Notes under the pieces: model-generated
Seen by the model: only the letters and a program-made list of their open reading frames with translations
What the model was told of the DNA's origin: nothing
Databases searched by the model: none
Program-made: the position numbers and the translations under genes
In this document: one piece after another, positions 26,301 through 41,400 of the stretch
Position numbering within the stretch: position 1 is the stretch's first letter
Layout of the letters: the number at the start of each line of letters is the position of its first letter
Source: Montifringilla adamsi
Lineage: Eukaryota; Chordata; Aves; Passeriformes; Passeridae
Assembly: GCA_017590115.1 (NCBI GenBank)
Contig: JAGGNK010006559.1
Location: 6,623,784-6,687,783, forward strand
Reading direction: 5' to 3'
DNA: 64,000 bases

Positions 26301-29300
26301 GGGAATAAATAATCAGCATCTAGAAGGAGACATATTTCATTAAAAGCAGAAACATTTTCCTCAAATGACTGAAAAATTCCAGGGAAGAGGAGCTCCCAGA
26401 TAAATCCTGTGATGGCTACATTGCATACACCAGGCTGAGGAAGAACAAGGGTGGCTAATTGAAAATCCCTTCTGTTCACTCCAGCAGGTCCAAGAAAAAG
26501 TAAGAGCTCAGCAGCTAAATTGTCCCAGCAGAGGTGTGGCAGAAAGCCCCCTGCAGATGTATCTGAACAGCTAGTAGCTATCACCATTTTTCCTTTATGA
26601 CCAAGTAAAAAAAACCCCTTAAATCTACAAAAATACTGCAAGACAGGCAAATGCAGCTATATTGCCTATGTTACTGCTTGCCTTTTGCAAAGAGAGAATT
26701 ATGAATGAATTACTTCTTCCCACAAATGAGAAAAAATTACCCTCTGTGGTCCCACATCACCTCAGGAAATATTGCTGTAACTTCACACAGCAGAAAAGAG
26801 GCATCAAGTATTTTTTAACTGCAATGATCACACATGCAATAGCAGTCTGTTTGGATGTACGAGTGTGTGTGGGTGCAGAAAAACAGCTGTGCACAGAAAA
26901 AGCAATTCTAATTTCTACCTACTAACAGATAAGAACCTCTCAGAGTTTTCACAGTCCCAGTTGGTCTCAGCTTAAACTTTTCAACTCTTTTGGCCACAAA
27001 TCAGATCAAGTGGCCTTCAGGGATGATGTGTTGGCTTAGCAGTACTTAGAAACTACTGCTGTAAAGTAATCCCCAGTGAGAAGGTGGAAGAGGAAGAGCC
27101 AGATTCTTTTCAGATCTAAAAGGAGTCACCACTGCAGTTAGTGCACCAAGCTATATCTGTAGAATAATATTTGACATTTGTATGAAGTGCATGCCCTGTG
27201 AATTTCCATCACAGGAAAAGATCTGATGTCAGAAACGACTGCAGATGTTACCCTTTGACCGCAGTGATTTGACACTTCCTTGCCAATCTAGTGCTATTCA
27301 AGAGTAACAATGTGAAATACAGTCTGGATAATTATTTAGAGAAAAAAAAAATCCTCAATACAACATCCTCAGATCAAGCTAAGCTGCTGTAACTCAAAGG
27401 TGAGTTGAACTAAGAATATACTGAACTTGTGCTTATCCAATAAATCAAAGAAAAGTTACTAATAGCTTCACCATGCCTGTTGTTGATGATCCTGTGTTCA
27501 GGGTCCTCTCAGCCTGCATTTATAATAGGAAACAAGTTTTCACATTTAATATTACTATTACTTGGCTTCAGTGCTGTTGGTGTCTGTTATTAGAGGGGGA
27601 TGGATGGGCAGACAAATGAAACATTTGCACAAGCTCGACCACCTTAGGAAATCAGGCTTCAAAGGGGAAAGTTTGCATATAAATAGAAAAAGAAAATAAC
27701 TTACACCTTTTCCGGTTGATTTTCAGCCATCATTGTAGCAATATCTCTTCTGGTATGGTTTTTTAGTGGGAAGGTAAGTTTATCTGATGCTATTTCAGCC
27801 TTGGCACCAAGGGAGAGATTCCTGTTGTTAAGTAAAGGGGAAAACACATTGACAACCTACAATGAGAGCAGAACCTAAGCGGGGTGAGGCAGCTGCTGGG
27901 GGCTGCAGAGAAGCACCCACGGCAGATGATGTGCAAGGGCAGAGAGCCTGTATGCTGCCTCTGTGACACAACAGGCCCACCTTACTGCTGCCTGCGGCCT
28001 CCTGGCCTCGATGAAAGGCAGCAGTCAAGCAGAAGGTCACTGTGGTAAGTCTGTAACATTTTCAGTCATTCGTGTTCACAGCGTATCCCACAAGATACAA
28101 TTTGAGGGGAAAGATGTCTCTTTGCACTAGTGTATGAATGCTTGTATAAATGCTTGTAGCCATGAAAGCGTACAGGCAAACTGAGGAGCAGTACCAAAAA
28201 TTAAAGGAAGGCTCAGAAATGATGGAGTGATGTAATTCACTAGCTAATAGCCTGTGCTTCCAGGACAATAAGGAAAATAAGGGGGCAGGGGGGTGGGATG
28301 TCAAATACAGTTGAATTAAGTGTGCAGATCCATTACACGTCTATTTCTGACTGTGGAGGAACGGACCCAGCATGTTCAGAGTTCCCGCAGCGGTTCAGCT
28401 GACCTGCTTCTTGTGCACAGTCTTACAACAAACCAGCTTCTACTTCCAAGGAAACATGTAAATAAGGAGGGTGCAAAGGAACTTGGATTCCACGGAGTGA
28501 TGACTTAACTCCAATTTAATCCAGTAATCTACAGGAACCCCATGTGGCAGACAGTAGCCAGAAAATGACCTTGATGACTGGGTGTGCTCTAGCCTGAGTG
28601 CAACAAATTTATAGTCCAGGCTATCTCTTTCAAGAACTTCACTGTAAAGTTAGTTCACTGGGGCCAAAGAAAGCTCACATGAGCAAAGGTCTCAACAAAA
28701 TGGATCTGTGCCATTGTTATGGTATTTGCACATAAAAATTGTTTGTGTCACTTCCAGACTCCCTTAATAAGAGGACAAAGAACTTCTGTTTGTATTTCCT
28801 CATAGGTTTTCTGCCTTAACTGAGTCAAAGGGAATACACTTTCTATAAATCTTAGCAAGGTTGTTAAGGGCAGTTCATTGGAACATCGCCCCCCTAAAAC
28901 TGGCTAAAAATTTCTTTTTTTTCTTTTCTTCCTTCCTGTCAAGTCCCATAGAAAATTCCACCTGGACATTTTAAATAATCTATTTGATAGTGGCTCCATC
29001 TCTTTATTTTTTGAGAACTGCAGGAAACAAATGTTTTTACGGGTAACAAAACTGACTTCCCTCTGTCTCTCTCTACCCAACTCTCAGTTTTTGCTTTGCC
29101 ATACAATAGAATTTGCTAAAAAACTAAACCAAAAATGCAATGGGGAACTATTCTACTGAACTAATGCTTGGCAAATGATCCATCCACCTCATAATAACTT
29201 TGTTTAATTACCTCTGAATGGTCCATGAAATAACTAAAGTGAAATCAGCATCAAAGTCTCGAAGTCCCTGTATCATTTTATTTCTACTGGGAGGGCTGAT

Positions 29301-32300
29301 GGTCCATAAAGAGTTTGAATTTCCCTCCAGGTCTGCTCGAGTTATATCTTCTCTTGCATAGCCCTCTAGAAACTGCAATGCAGCCTGTAGGGGGAGAAAA
29401 AGAAAAGAAAATTTCAGTGCAGTGATATTCACAAGACACAGAACCACATTTCCCAGTCAGACAGACTTGTAAATGTTTGATAAATTTTCCTCAGGTACCA
29501 AATGAGACTTGAGATAGGAAGGGGAATCAACACAATATAGCCAAGCTAAAAAAGGCAAAACAAAAATGGCCTCATTGTTTGATGGCCATGTTGGCTCAAG
29601 TGAGTCTGAAAGTTCATGAAACAAACTCTGTAGAGGCTGTTTAAACTTGAGTTAAAATTTTACTCTGCCTTTTGTTAAGTATTTTTCTGCATAGAAAAGT
29701 GTCTTCAAAGGATGAACCAACTAGAACCTTGTAACTTACAAATGCATCTAGGTTACAATATCAGTGCTATTATACATGGGCTATGTGGTAGGATCTCATA
29801 TCAAATTCTAATATCAAATTCTTTAAAGAGCTAGTAGCAAACACTACTTTTAAAGTTATATCTGATCAAATGTTGGTTACATTAGCAACACAACAGCTCC
29901 CACTAATTACTAGTCCTTTTCCTGTAGAAACTTGTGGAAACGGGGCATGTTGCTCCATGAAACACTGAGACTATGCTTATACGCTGTTTTCTGACATTTT
30001 AATGTCGAAACATTTCTAGGTTAGGCACACTTTCTTTTGACAGCACCACCATTCCTCACTGGAAGATGAAAGATGTGTGCTCTAGAAAGGAGCATGGGGC
30101 TTAAAAGTGCATAAGACATTGTTTTGTCCCCACAGCACCTTTTCTTTGGCAGTACACAAACAGCATCACATCTCCTGAAGGTTTGTGTCATTTAGAGGGG
30201 AGGGTTTCATTCAGACAAGAGGACAATTAGGGTTTCTGCCTTCCAGGATTTTGTGCAAAGATGTCTGCATTAATGGTAGCTTGTCTCACCATAACCCAGC
30301 ACTGTCCTGACAAATGATGTGTCTGAACTTTTTTTCATGCAAATCCTCTTTATGGAAATATCTTCCAATTGATGACAGCACTGATGACCACTTACAGCTA
30401 CACAAACAGAACTCACAAAAGGCCTCCATGGAAACATGCACACATTTTTAAGTAATGAGGTACTTTTCACTTACAGTGTTACCCCTATAGCTTCTCAGAA
30501 ATTCATTGAACTCATTTGGATCCAAACTTTTGAGTTGATTCTGCTGAGCACTCATGGTAAAAATAGGCTGGGAAACAAAAGAACACATGCTTATCACATT
30601 TACTTCACATTGGCTGCTACATACACAGTCCAGCATCCTGTGCATCACAGTCCAAGACAATTATGGCACTCAATTCAACAAGACAATGTTATAATCTCCT
30701 TCCTCTGAGATGCAAGCTGCCTACGATTACCTTACATTTACCATGTGGACCTGTAGGATAATTGATTCAGTTTCCACTGCCAGTAGAGGCTGGTTTTAAC
30801 TTGAAAATGAGGATAATATTTTACATCAGTGATAAACTAACATATTTTTAAATCCAAAAGGGGTCATTTATGGAAGCTTGCCAGGTACCTTGCATAAAGC
30901 AGGAGAGTTCAATTCAATGGAAGGAAGAAGAAATGGCACAAGGAAATATAATGCAAAAAACAGAGTTTGCTTTTAGTGTTTCTTTTTTACCTGATAACCT
31001 CCTAGAGTTATTGTGATTGATACATCTAGAGGCTTGTTGGTGATGCCTGCAACAGATTTGATTAAAGACATGAAGAGCAGTGGGAACCAGACAATACAAA
31101 TCAGCAAGACGATAATCATGCCACCCATTCCATACTTCACAACTTTCTTTTTCTTCTGGCCTCTTGGCTGGGGATATCTCTGCAAAAGCAAACAGCAGTA
31201 TGGTAACATCTCTTCTATCAAAGGTACACTTCGTATGATTTGATGGGTGAATATATAATGATCTTAAGGCATCCCATCTCTTGTGTAACTTGCTGCCCCG
31301 TGTCAGGACAGCTGCTTTGAGATTTTTTTTGCCAAATGTGCACAGACACCCAGTTTCTGATGGTAACAGAGAGAAGTGACAAGTGAACACAAAATGTGTG
31401 TCCAGTGTGAAAAATACTGTAAACCTCTGTGATTTTGATTCTTCACAACCATAAAAAGAGAAGAATTTACGTAGGATAATTTGATTTTTTTGTTAAGGTG
31501 CTAGCATGAACTCACAAGAACAAAATATAAAATAATAGCAGAAACAGTAATACAATAATTTGTTCCAAAAACTGCTGTCAGGAGGGACCCACTTTCTTGT
31601 ATTTGCACTTCTGAAAAGTTCTATCACAAAACTCCTTAAGGCAGACTTCCTCTTATAGGTCTTGAAATGCTGCAAACTGTATATTGTGGTGGATGGGGGG
31701 AGTAGGAAAACTGTTTGCCAGCAACTGACATATACAATCAATAAAATTTCTGATAATGCACTACCTCCATATTCATTTCACACCTCACTTACAGTATTTC
31801 TACGAGTTCATAGGCTTGATCCAATCTGTTTCTAGTGAATTCCACACCGACTCCAATTAATTAATGTTAAAAATGTTGTTGCTCTTCCTAAAATCTGGGT
31901 ACTGCTGATGTAACATCCTTCTTTTTCCTAGCTTCTGAGGACAAAAGTGACTGCTTTTCTTCTCTCTTCAAAGCAGATCACATGGCATGTCTGTTCTGCC
32001 TTGCCCATAATTCCTGTCCTCTGCTATTTGCCTCATGACTGAATACTCTTAATACTCTCCCCATCTTGTAAAATGTTTTACTTTCACTGTAATTTATTTT
32101 GGTGTAATTCTCTTACAAGGTTTAACTTCACCATGTTTAGTAGCCTGTCCTCCATGCATTGCATACCACATGTGCAAAATAAATATGCACTGTACTGCAC
32201 TGCACTTCAAACACCCCAGGAATCTGGCTTTCAGGAAGTTGTTCTTGCTTTGCAACATGAATCCATAAAGCCCTATTAGAATATTACATTTGTAATATAA

Positions 32301-32409
32301 TGCTATATTTAAAACCAATTGTTTACTTTTCAGAAGCAGTGTTTCAAGCCATTTGTCTCGTGCTACAGAATAGTATTTTCATTAAAATACCATATCATGA
32401 TCAGCAGGG

Positions 32410-32443
<34 letters not shown>

Positions 32444-35400
32444 TATCATCATCATCATTATTATTATTAGCCTGGAGGATATTAGTTCAGGCACTTCTAA
32501 TGATGTTATAGAACATCTCAGAGAGACTCTAGCAGTCCAAATACTTAGGCATTCCTCTCAGTGAGAGAGAGAGGGAACCAAAGTACCTTCAACAATACTC
32601 GTAAAGTTGTGACACAGTTATTTTTCCGTATGGCATTAGAACATACATGCCAGCTTAGACATGGAAATCTTCCCATGTCAGATCTCTGCTACGCATAATG
32701 TGAATTGTAGCTAAAAAAATGTGGTAAGACAAAGAGTCAAAGTAGAGCTGGGTTATTGCCTCCCCAACTCCTGAAGTTCTTCAGAACTCCTTCCACTCAT
32801 GGCAGAAGTGGGAGTCATAGAGAAAAAGCCTACATGCATGATTTGTGTGCACTGTAGCTCTGAGTTAATCTACGTGATATACTTAGAAAGCAATTGCCAT
32901 TAAGAGACAGGATTATAATAAAAGTAGAAATACGTCAGTAACACTTAAAAGTAAATCCACTTCAATACAGATGTAGAATTTCTGACTGGTTTGGTCACTC
33001 TTAAAATAATGTTTAATTTCTTTTTCAAATTGGCAAAATGTGCAAGCATATGGTTGCAATCTTTATAGCAGTTACAAAGAGTCCAGAATTTGCAAGTTTA
33101 ATTTGAACTGAAGCTTAAACGATTTAAAGAGACTGAAATTTCTGTGAGAAAAATGGTGGGTTTATCTGGCCTGCAGTTCAGTTCTGGATGTGCAGGGACT
33201 CTCCTGAGATAAAGGAGCCAGCTGAGTTCCCTCTGCAGTTACATGAACCTGGTGTCCCTGCGACCTGCACTGTGGGACATGAGCTCTTCCTTCTACTGAC
33301 CATTCTCCTCAGCCACAGCTTCCCTGCCACTCCAGGTTACTCATTTAGTTGTGTGTGACTATGTGAATACCAGGACTTCCAACCCCAGCCTTGAAACCCA
33401 GGCATACAATTAAGCCAGCAGGCACATGCTTCTGGAGTTCACGTTAATGGTGGAAAAATCAGCCGGGCACAAAATAGAAGCCGTTTGAAGTTTCATTTGT
33501 GGCAGCTGCCAACTAATGTAAAGTACCCGACAGTCTGGATATTTCTGAACACAAGTGCCAGGCATATCTTCCAACAAACTTTTTGTGGTGGATTCCTCAA
33601 TTATTTAGGGACTCATGATTATTTCTCTTCCCTTCTGCATGGGGGAGAGAAGGTCTGAATCATGCATATGGGGTTTCCTTACTTTTTCTGACTCTCGCCA
33701 ACACTTCAGGATGAATATATGAGCATAGATATCTTCAACACAGATCCAGCTGGAAAGACTGAGAGTGGTATCAGTCCAAACCCAGTCCATTACTGCTCTC
33801 AGCTCAGTCAAAAATGGAACCAGGCGGAACCTGAAGGGAGACCACAGCAGATAACTTGTCAGGAACAGAGGGATCACATCAAACAAGCACAGCAAGTGTG
33901 TATATGACAAGAGGGAGAATTAAGACAACATGAAAAGAGCTTAATTTGGGATCCTGTGAACATACACCTCCTGAATACAATCACCTCCTGAAACTGCCAT
34001 AGCTTGTGTTACTCTAGATCTTCTTGCCAGGCCATAAATATGCTTATGCATCATTATGTCCATAATCGTGATTGAGCCTCTGATGGAATAGTTCAAGATT
34101 TTCTAGATTCCTCTGACCTGGGAGAGGAGCGCATGTTTTCTGCAGGATGGTGGGATTAATTTTATACCTCCTTACACCAAGTGTTGCACAGCATCTTTGC
34201 AGTAGGTGGGCAGCCCTCTGCTGCATATGGAACTGGGCTTTGTGACTCAGGATTAAACAGCAGAAGAAGGTGGAAATCAACAGGAAATCAACAGGCAGCT
34301 GTTCAAAGTGCATCATTCCCTTTCCTAGCCCCACACTTTAAAGAGTATTTCACGTGGGGAAAGCTTTCTTCTGTAACTTTTCCTTGGAATGCAAGAAGCC
34401 CATACTGCAAATACTGTGAAAAGGCTGAAGTGATTAAATTTTTTTCTGTGAATTACACACATGCTTCAAAGTGGCCTAATCACAAGGCCACTGTAACAGT
34501 GTAAATGGAGGATGTGCTCTGCTTGTGTAAACCCACCTTTCACTCTGAGGTAATGCTGTTCCTGTTCCTTGCCCTAACACCCTGAAACTCCTGAGGAGTT
34601 TCAAATGTGCAATGCTTCTCAAAGCAAACATATTTTTTTGTGCTTATTTTTAAGTTTCTGTTTCTCAGCTGTGTTGTCTTTCACTCCTTTCCTTTCACCT
34701 GCTTAGGTACAGCAGGTAGACCTGCTCCAAAGGTCTCTTTGGGATTTGACACCTTACTACTTTTTAGGACTGCAGAACTAATAACATTACCGATTTTCTA
34801 GCACAATGTGTAGCCCCTATTTCTGTTCACAAAGGTGATTTCTTAGAAGTGTTAAAAATGTCTGTTTCATAGGGGACTGGACGGCTGACTGGTATATCAG
34901 GCTTTTGGTTTCAGACTGAGATGGAATTTTATGAAGTTTGCCTTCCAGAAACAGATTTTTCTTTTTCTTGTGGACCACAGGGGACATATGGCATATACAG
35001 AGTGTGCTGTGCAAAATATACTGTCTTATTTCCAGCAGTCTGTGAGGAAAAGTAATGAATAACCTCAGCATTTCACTATAGCAGATCCTTATTGCACAAA
35101 AGAAAGAAGAAAGGCAGTAAGTCTGTGCTTACCCTTGAAATAAGAACAGGTTGACATAGTTATAACTTTTTGTGAGGAAGTTGCCAAGAACACGAGTTGG
35201 ATATCCACAGCGTATCTGATAAGCTGATAAGCCAAAATAAACACATTTCACAAAATACCAGAGCTGGGCAACTGTGTTCTGGCTAAATTTCCTGTAAAGG
35301 AAAAGATAAAGGAAAATTATGAGCTTTGTATCTGTGTATGACCAAATTAGTTTGTGATGTTTTTCTGCTCCTGGCAGTTTCCCCTTCCTGAGGTCCTGTG

Positions 35401-38400
35401 AAAAGGCCTTGGTTTCTGACCCCATGGCAGGGTTAAAAGAGTAATGGAAAGACACTGAATGAAAAAGTCTAAAACCAGCATCCATTGCCACCTCAGGGTC
35501 ACAAGGGAGAGACTGGGCATGGGCTCCCCAAAGAGTGAAGGCCTTGGGCAGTGCCCTCTCCCTTTGCATGCTGAAGGTCCCTTGCTGGCCAACACAGACC
35601 AGTCTTCCTCAGCCCCCATGATGGCTCAACCCTCTGTGAGTCCTGGGTAGGGGCTCAATCAAGGCAGCTTTAGTGTTTACTTGTGTTCATGGCAGCACCT
35701 CATACAGGAATTGAAGATGGAGTGACCTCTGAAAATATTTTCCGCCCTTCACTGCTTGACTCAAGTCTTATTCCAACAAATAGTTCAGACAGCTCTTCAC
35801 TTTCTCTTCTCCGGACTGAACTGACCCTCAGCCTCTCCTCACATGTGCCATTCTGGCTGTTATTCAATAGCACAGTGGATCTGCAGCAGATGCCTCATGA
35901 TGGACAGCATTTGCCAGCCAGCCATAACCCAATATTTTCAATTAAATACCACTGAAGTATTTTAATTAAGAAATTTGCAGGGGGCTCTAATCTCCCTTAG
36001 AAGGAATACAGGATGTTTCAGATGCAGATTTGATATTAACAACTTGATATAGATTTCCCAAAAGCACAAAGTCAAAATGATTTTATTTCCTAAAAATTCT
36101 CAATGTGCAGTAGATAAGAGATCCATTTGAAAAATATTTTTTTTTCAAATTTGTGCACAATAGCTACTTCACTTTCTTTTTGAGAGGAAGTGAGACTTTT
36201 CAGTCTTCTTTTACACTATAAACCTATTTATTTTTTCCCAGGAAAATAACTTGACTGTTAATGAAGTGTAAGGTGCCCAGGTGATACACTCAATTTCCAT
36301 GGACAGTCAATGGAGTGAGGGAAATACTTCAAAGCAACTTAATGTAAGAAGAGCGGAATTAGCCAAACACTAGGGAGGGAACCTTAACACCTCTGCACTG
36401 CAGACTGCAGTGGTCAGTGCCCTGAGCCATGAAATGAAAGATGTTAGATTTGGGAGTGAGCCTAGCAGGTATGTGACACAACATTTTATGCAGTGGGTGA
36501 CTGCATCCACATCACCTCCAGAGCCAAGTGGCAGGAGCACAGGAGGAGAGCTTTGCTCTTCAGAACAGACACATATTTTAGACATTCCTCAGTTTAAGGA
36601 GATTTAAATCCACAGTTCACACATTTCAGGAAAGTGCTAAGTTATAAGTTACTCTAAGGGAGACATTTTCTACTCGCTCTTCTAAAGCAGCATGCAGCAG
36701 TCTTGGGAGCAGGGGATTGGATCAGAGGCCAACATTGTCTCAGCTGAAGGCTCTAATCACTCAATTACAGGCAATTTCTCTTTCACCTGCTTGCATTTTG
36801 GCCTAAACTGAGAATATTTCTGTACCTATATAACTAATTCTTCCTCAAACTTATATTGGCCACAGTTACTGCCGTGGAACTGCATTCCAACTTTCTGCTT
36901 AGAAATGAGGCAAAGAAGAAACTTGATCATGATTCCAAAGCCTAGCTATAAACATCTCCAATTTAAATACTAAGAACTCGGTAGAGCATCAGTATTCCAC
37001 CCATATTGCTTCTTTTTAAGGCTTATACCTTTCTGTCACTCCAGGCAAGATAAAGAACATCCAGAAATGTATTCCGAAAACAAGGATGACCTGGAAGATG
37101 ACTTTTCCCATGACAGTCTTTTTGAGGTACAGTGCTCGATCTACCACCATGGTACCAAACTGAATGAGCACCATCACCAAAAATGCCTCTGGGACCTGGT
37201 CCTCTGATAATGAAGAAGTGATATCTGCTGCAGCAGAATGTTTCTGAAAAGCAAAATATAAGTGTGGTCAAGGAAAAAGGACACTTGCATGATATTTAGC
37301 ATCTACAAGACATAAATCCTGCTGAGGATTTACAGATAGATGCCTCTGTGACATACCCCAAAAGCCCAAAATCCAAACACAATGATGATGAAGTCCACTG
37401 TATCTGCGAGGAACATCAGCACATACACATCAGTCACTGCGCTGTAGTCTGGATGAATAAGATTGTAGAAAAACTGTCTGATGGGCATGTACACCTGGAG
37501 AGTCCTAAAACAACATAGACCACAATGTGATTTAGTAGCACATAACTTGCACTGAAGAAAGTAAAGGCTGAGAATGGTATGATTAATAGTTTTAAAGATA
37601 TCCAAGATCTACTCTGATAGCCTTCACAGGACTGCAGAGAGACCGGTCCTTGGTTCTGATTGCTTCTAAACCACTGTATTAGTATTTGTTCAGTAGAAAT
37701 ATACATAGCCAACCAAGGTCACATGGGATATTTAACTTTTTTATCAGGCAGATGCTATTTTAACAACTGCTGATTTGTCTGATGTTCAGCTGGTGGGACA
37801 TCTGTGTAAAACGAACACTTGAATTAACATCAGTAGTAGCCTGCTCTGTTTAAAAAGCTGGCTTACTGCTTTACTGTTTGGAACCTCCCCCCAAACCCAC
37901 ACAACTCCTCATATTGCTCACTTTTTAATTGTAAAAGCCTTGGCTTTGATCATTTGTTCTCGAAACTTTTCCATGAGAAGCTCTTTCCTAGATTTTTGCT
38001 TGATGCTTAAAACACTGCTTCCCTTCTGACTGCTGTTCCGTGTACTGGTACTTCCTGGAAAAAAGGGGAGGGAAAGAGAAGTCAATTAGAAAGAAAAGTT
38101 TAAATACTAAAGTTAGAAAGTAATAAATCTGGAGACTTCCATTTCATATGACTCCCACATGTAAAAGAAGCTTTGAAATGAATTCTTCTTTTTTCCCCCC
38201 AGTATGATAACATCTTGAGAGCATCCAGTAAAGGTTTAATCACTGGCAGATCAAAACTTGATTAATAGCTATAACAAGAGAAAGCAGACTAGTGATAACA
38301 GCAAGTATTTGATTCATCTGGTTCAGTCACCTCAATTGGTATGATATATATTTAGGCTAGGGTACTCCTGCCCTTTTTACAAGATGGGACATGTAATCTG

Positions 38401-41400
38401 TTTCAATATAACTAATAAAAACATTTTCTTAATTCAAGTGTCTACAAATGTAGATATGAAAAATACATGTGCTTTGCATTCCCTCTAGCTGGAGATTATG
38501 CTGGACCAGAATTTCTGGATCTGGGCCACACTGAGCATTCTTTTTCCAGTTTTTGGATAATGTAATTTAAAAAACATAATGAATCACAAAGTATGGCCCT
38601 CCATTTGAACTTTAGGAAGGCTTGGAGTGTGTTCAAACATGAAGATACATTGGTTCATATCCTATTTCATCACTGAGAAGCAGCAGTATTCAGTAGCCCC
38701 TGGGAGCTCCTCAGCAACCGGCCCAAGCTTTTGGTGGAATGACCCTATGGGAAATGGACATTTGTCCTTCAAATCCCAGAAATGCCATGACATTTACCTC
38801 TCTTAGATCTGTGTGAGGAGAAGCTGGACCTGTGAGAAAGCTGGGATATGCTGCTAGAACTCTTCCTCCTGATGGCAGTCTGCTGCTCAGGGAAGTGGAC
38901 ATGGATGGACTCCACAGACGCGGCAAGATTGACAGATTTCAAAGAGGCAGAAGAGTCTCTCCTGCCTCCTGTCAGAGAGAGCTCATCATCAGTATCCTCT
39001 TTATTACTGGAGCTGTCTCCTTTCTCATCTTCATCCCACAATCCATGGCACTAGTAGAAAAACAAGAAGAGAACATATCAAGCCTGTATTTCTGTCACAG
39101 CATTTATCATAGGCATTGCTCAGCTCAGTTATGTGTTCACAAGGAGAAGACAAATTCAATGTGTTGGGATAGCATAGAAACATTTAGGTTGCAGAATTTC
39201 TTTGAGATCACCAATTCAGCTATGAACCCAGCACTGCCAAATCCACCACTAAACCATGTCCCTCAGAGCCACATGTAAACGTTTTTAAACATTTCCAGGG
39301 ATGCTGACTCAACCACTTCCCTGGGCAGCCACTTCAAATGCTCAATAACCCTTTTCATGGAAAAATTTTTTGCTGATAACCAAATTAATGACTTCTTTAT
39401 ATCACAAGAGTGATTTAAATATTAAAATTAAAAATTAAATATAAAATGAGAAACTACCTGAACCCAGATTACCTTTAAAATGGATCTGTGGAAGAATAAA
39501 GCAAGAAGCTGAACAAGATCATAGTGCACATAACCCTCTTTCTTCTCAATGCCAATAATATTGGGTGGATGGTAGGGTTTATCTTTTGTGTAATCCACAT
39601 GTTTATTCCAAGGAAAGAAGCCAAACTGGAAGAAGTATTTGATGACAATGGCCACCTGTTTGGAAACACAACACACTTGGGGTGTTTTATAAGCATGTCA
39701 GATATAATAGCCTCATGACAGTAAGAGGGATAAAATATATCTACTTTGTCAGTTTTATGAGAACATAAACAAGCATACTCTTTACTACAGAGGCATAACA
39801 CATCACATTTCTCCAGTAATAAAGTCAATCAAAATTCACCAGCAGATGATACTTAGTGGTACTGAGATACCACAGGCAGTGACTTCTGTTTCTTGATTAA
39901 CCATTACAAAGCAACAGTTTGCAAATGATCTGTTCTTGTGAGAACTGCTTTACATGCCAAGAATGATATTGCTCATTGCAATGAAGGAAATAACTAACAA
40001 GATCTTTCCATACCACAAAAATTGCTGAGGACTTTAGCAAATACTTGTATTACTATGAAGGGCCAAAGGCCCAGCCCAGATCCCAGAGATCAAAACCAGC
40101 AAGGGGGCCATGCAAAGATTACAACTTCAGTTTTCTGTGTTCGACGTGGGCTTGCAAAACCAGCAGCATACCTCAGTGTAGACAATGGCTGTCATCCAGA
40201 AGCGTTTGCTTGGCCGAGGAACAGACAGCATGGCCCACAGGAATATAAGGATGGGAAGCACCAGGGTTATCATGGAGGCAGAGATCATGTGGTTAAGGAT
40301 GATCACAAAATAGCACACCATTTCTGACCGGGCAACCAGCGTATTGTACAGGGCATAAATAAGGAGCAAGACTCGAGGCTGACCAACATAGAACTTCTCT
40401 GATTCCTCCAACTCATCATCATGAAACATCCTGTGAGGAAAAGCGTACCACAAATGAACTGGAACTGAACATAAATTTCACAAGAGCTGCTTTTCAAATT
40501 GCTACTATTTTTCCTTTTGAAAAGTATTAAAATCTGCTGCTCAGTCCAATGGAACAAAAAAAAAAAAAAAAAAAAAAAAAAAGAAGGGGAATTTGGTATT
40601 GTAACCAAATAGCCTGATTCTAAGCTCAGAAAAGAATTTCAGAAAAAATTACTAGAAGCATTGTTCTGCTGTTTTTTAATGTACTCAGAAAGAGAATCAG
40701 CCTTGCCTAAGCACTTCTACAAACACAGCTTTCTTACAGCTGCCCAACCAACATATCTCATGCAAATCACCCAATACTGGTGTGGATTCACATCCAATTT
40801 ATCAGCACAGATAGGAATTTAGAGAAAAAACAGAGGTACATCACCAGACCTATGTTTTGAATTGTCCAAGGGCACTAGATTAGAAAATAAAAAATACCCA
40901 TAAGCATTAGATGTGTCCAATCTTCTGTTTATATGACTCAAATAAATATAAATGGCAGTGACTTTCATATACATGCATAATCCTCTCTGCTTTTCACAAA
41001 GTTTCTTCACCTGAGAAGGGATCCTACAGAAAAGCAAAAATTTCTACAGAAAACCAGAAAAGACACTGCATCTGACAAAGTCAGATCTATACACCCTCTC
41101 TCTCCAGGTGCAGGCAGGCTGAAGGGCAGTTCTGTGGTTTAAGATTTTGCTCCTGCTTTTGGGGAAGCCCTCTCCAACTCAGTCACGCCAGAGAGCAGCT
41201 GAAGATGTTCAGTGGTACTATTCCCACTTCCATGCTGCCTGTGCTAGTGAGTGCAGTGTCTAAGGGGCAAAGAAGGGAACATCCTCTCCCTTATGAAAGC
41301 ACCTAGCAAGGTGGTGTACCTCCATAATCCTCAGCTCCCACTGGCTTAAACAAAAACTGCCAAAGGTCAGTTTCCCTTTCAGTAATCCAAAATAATTAAA

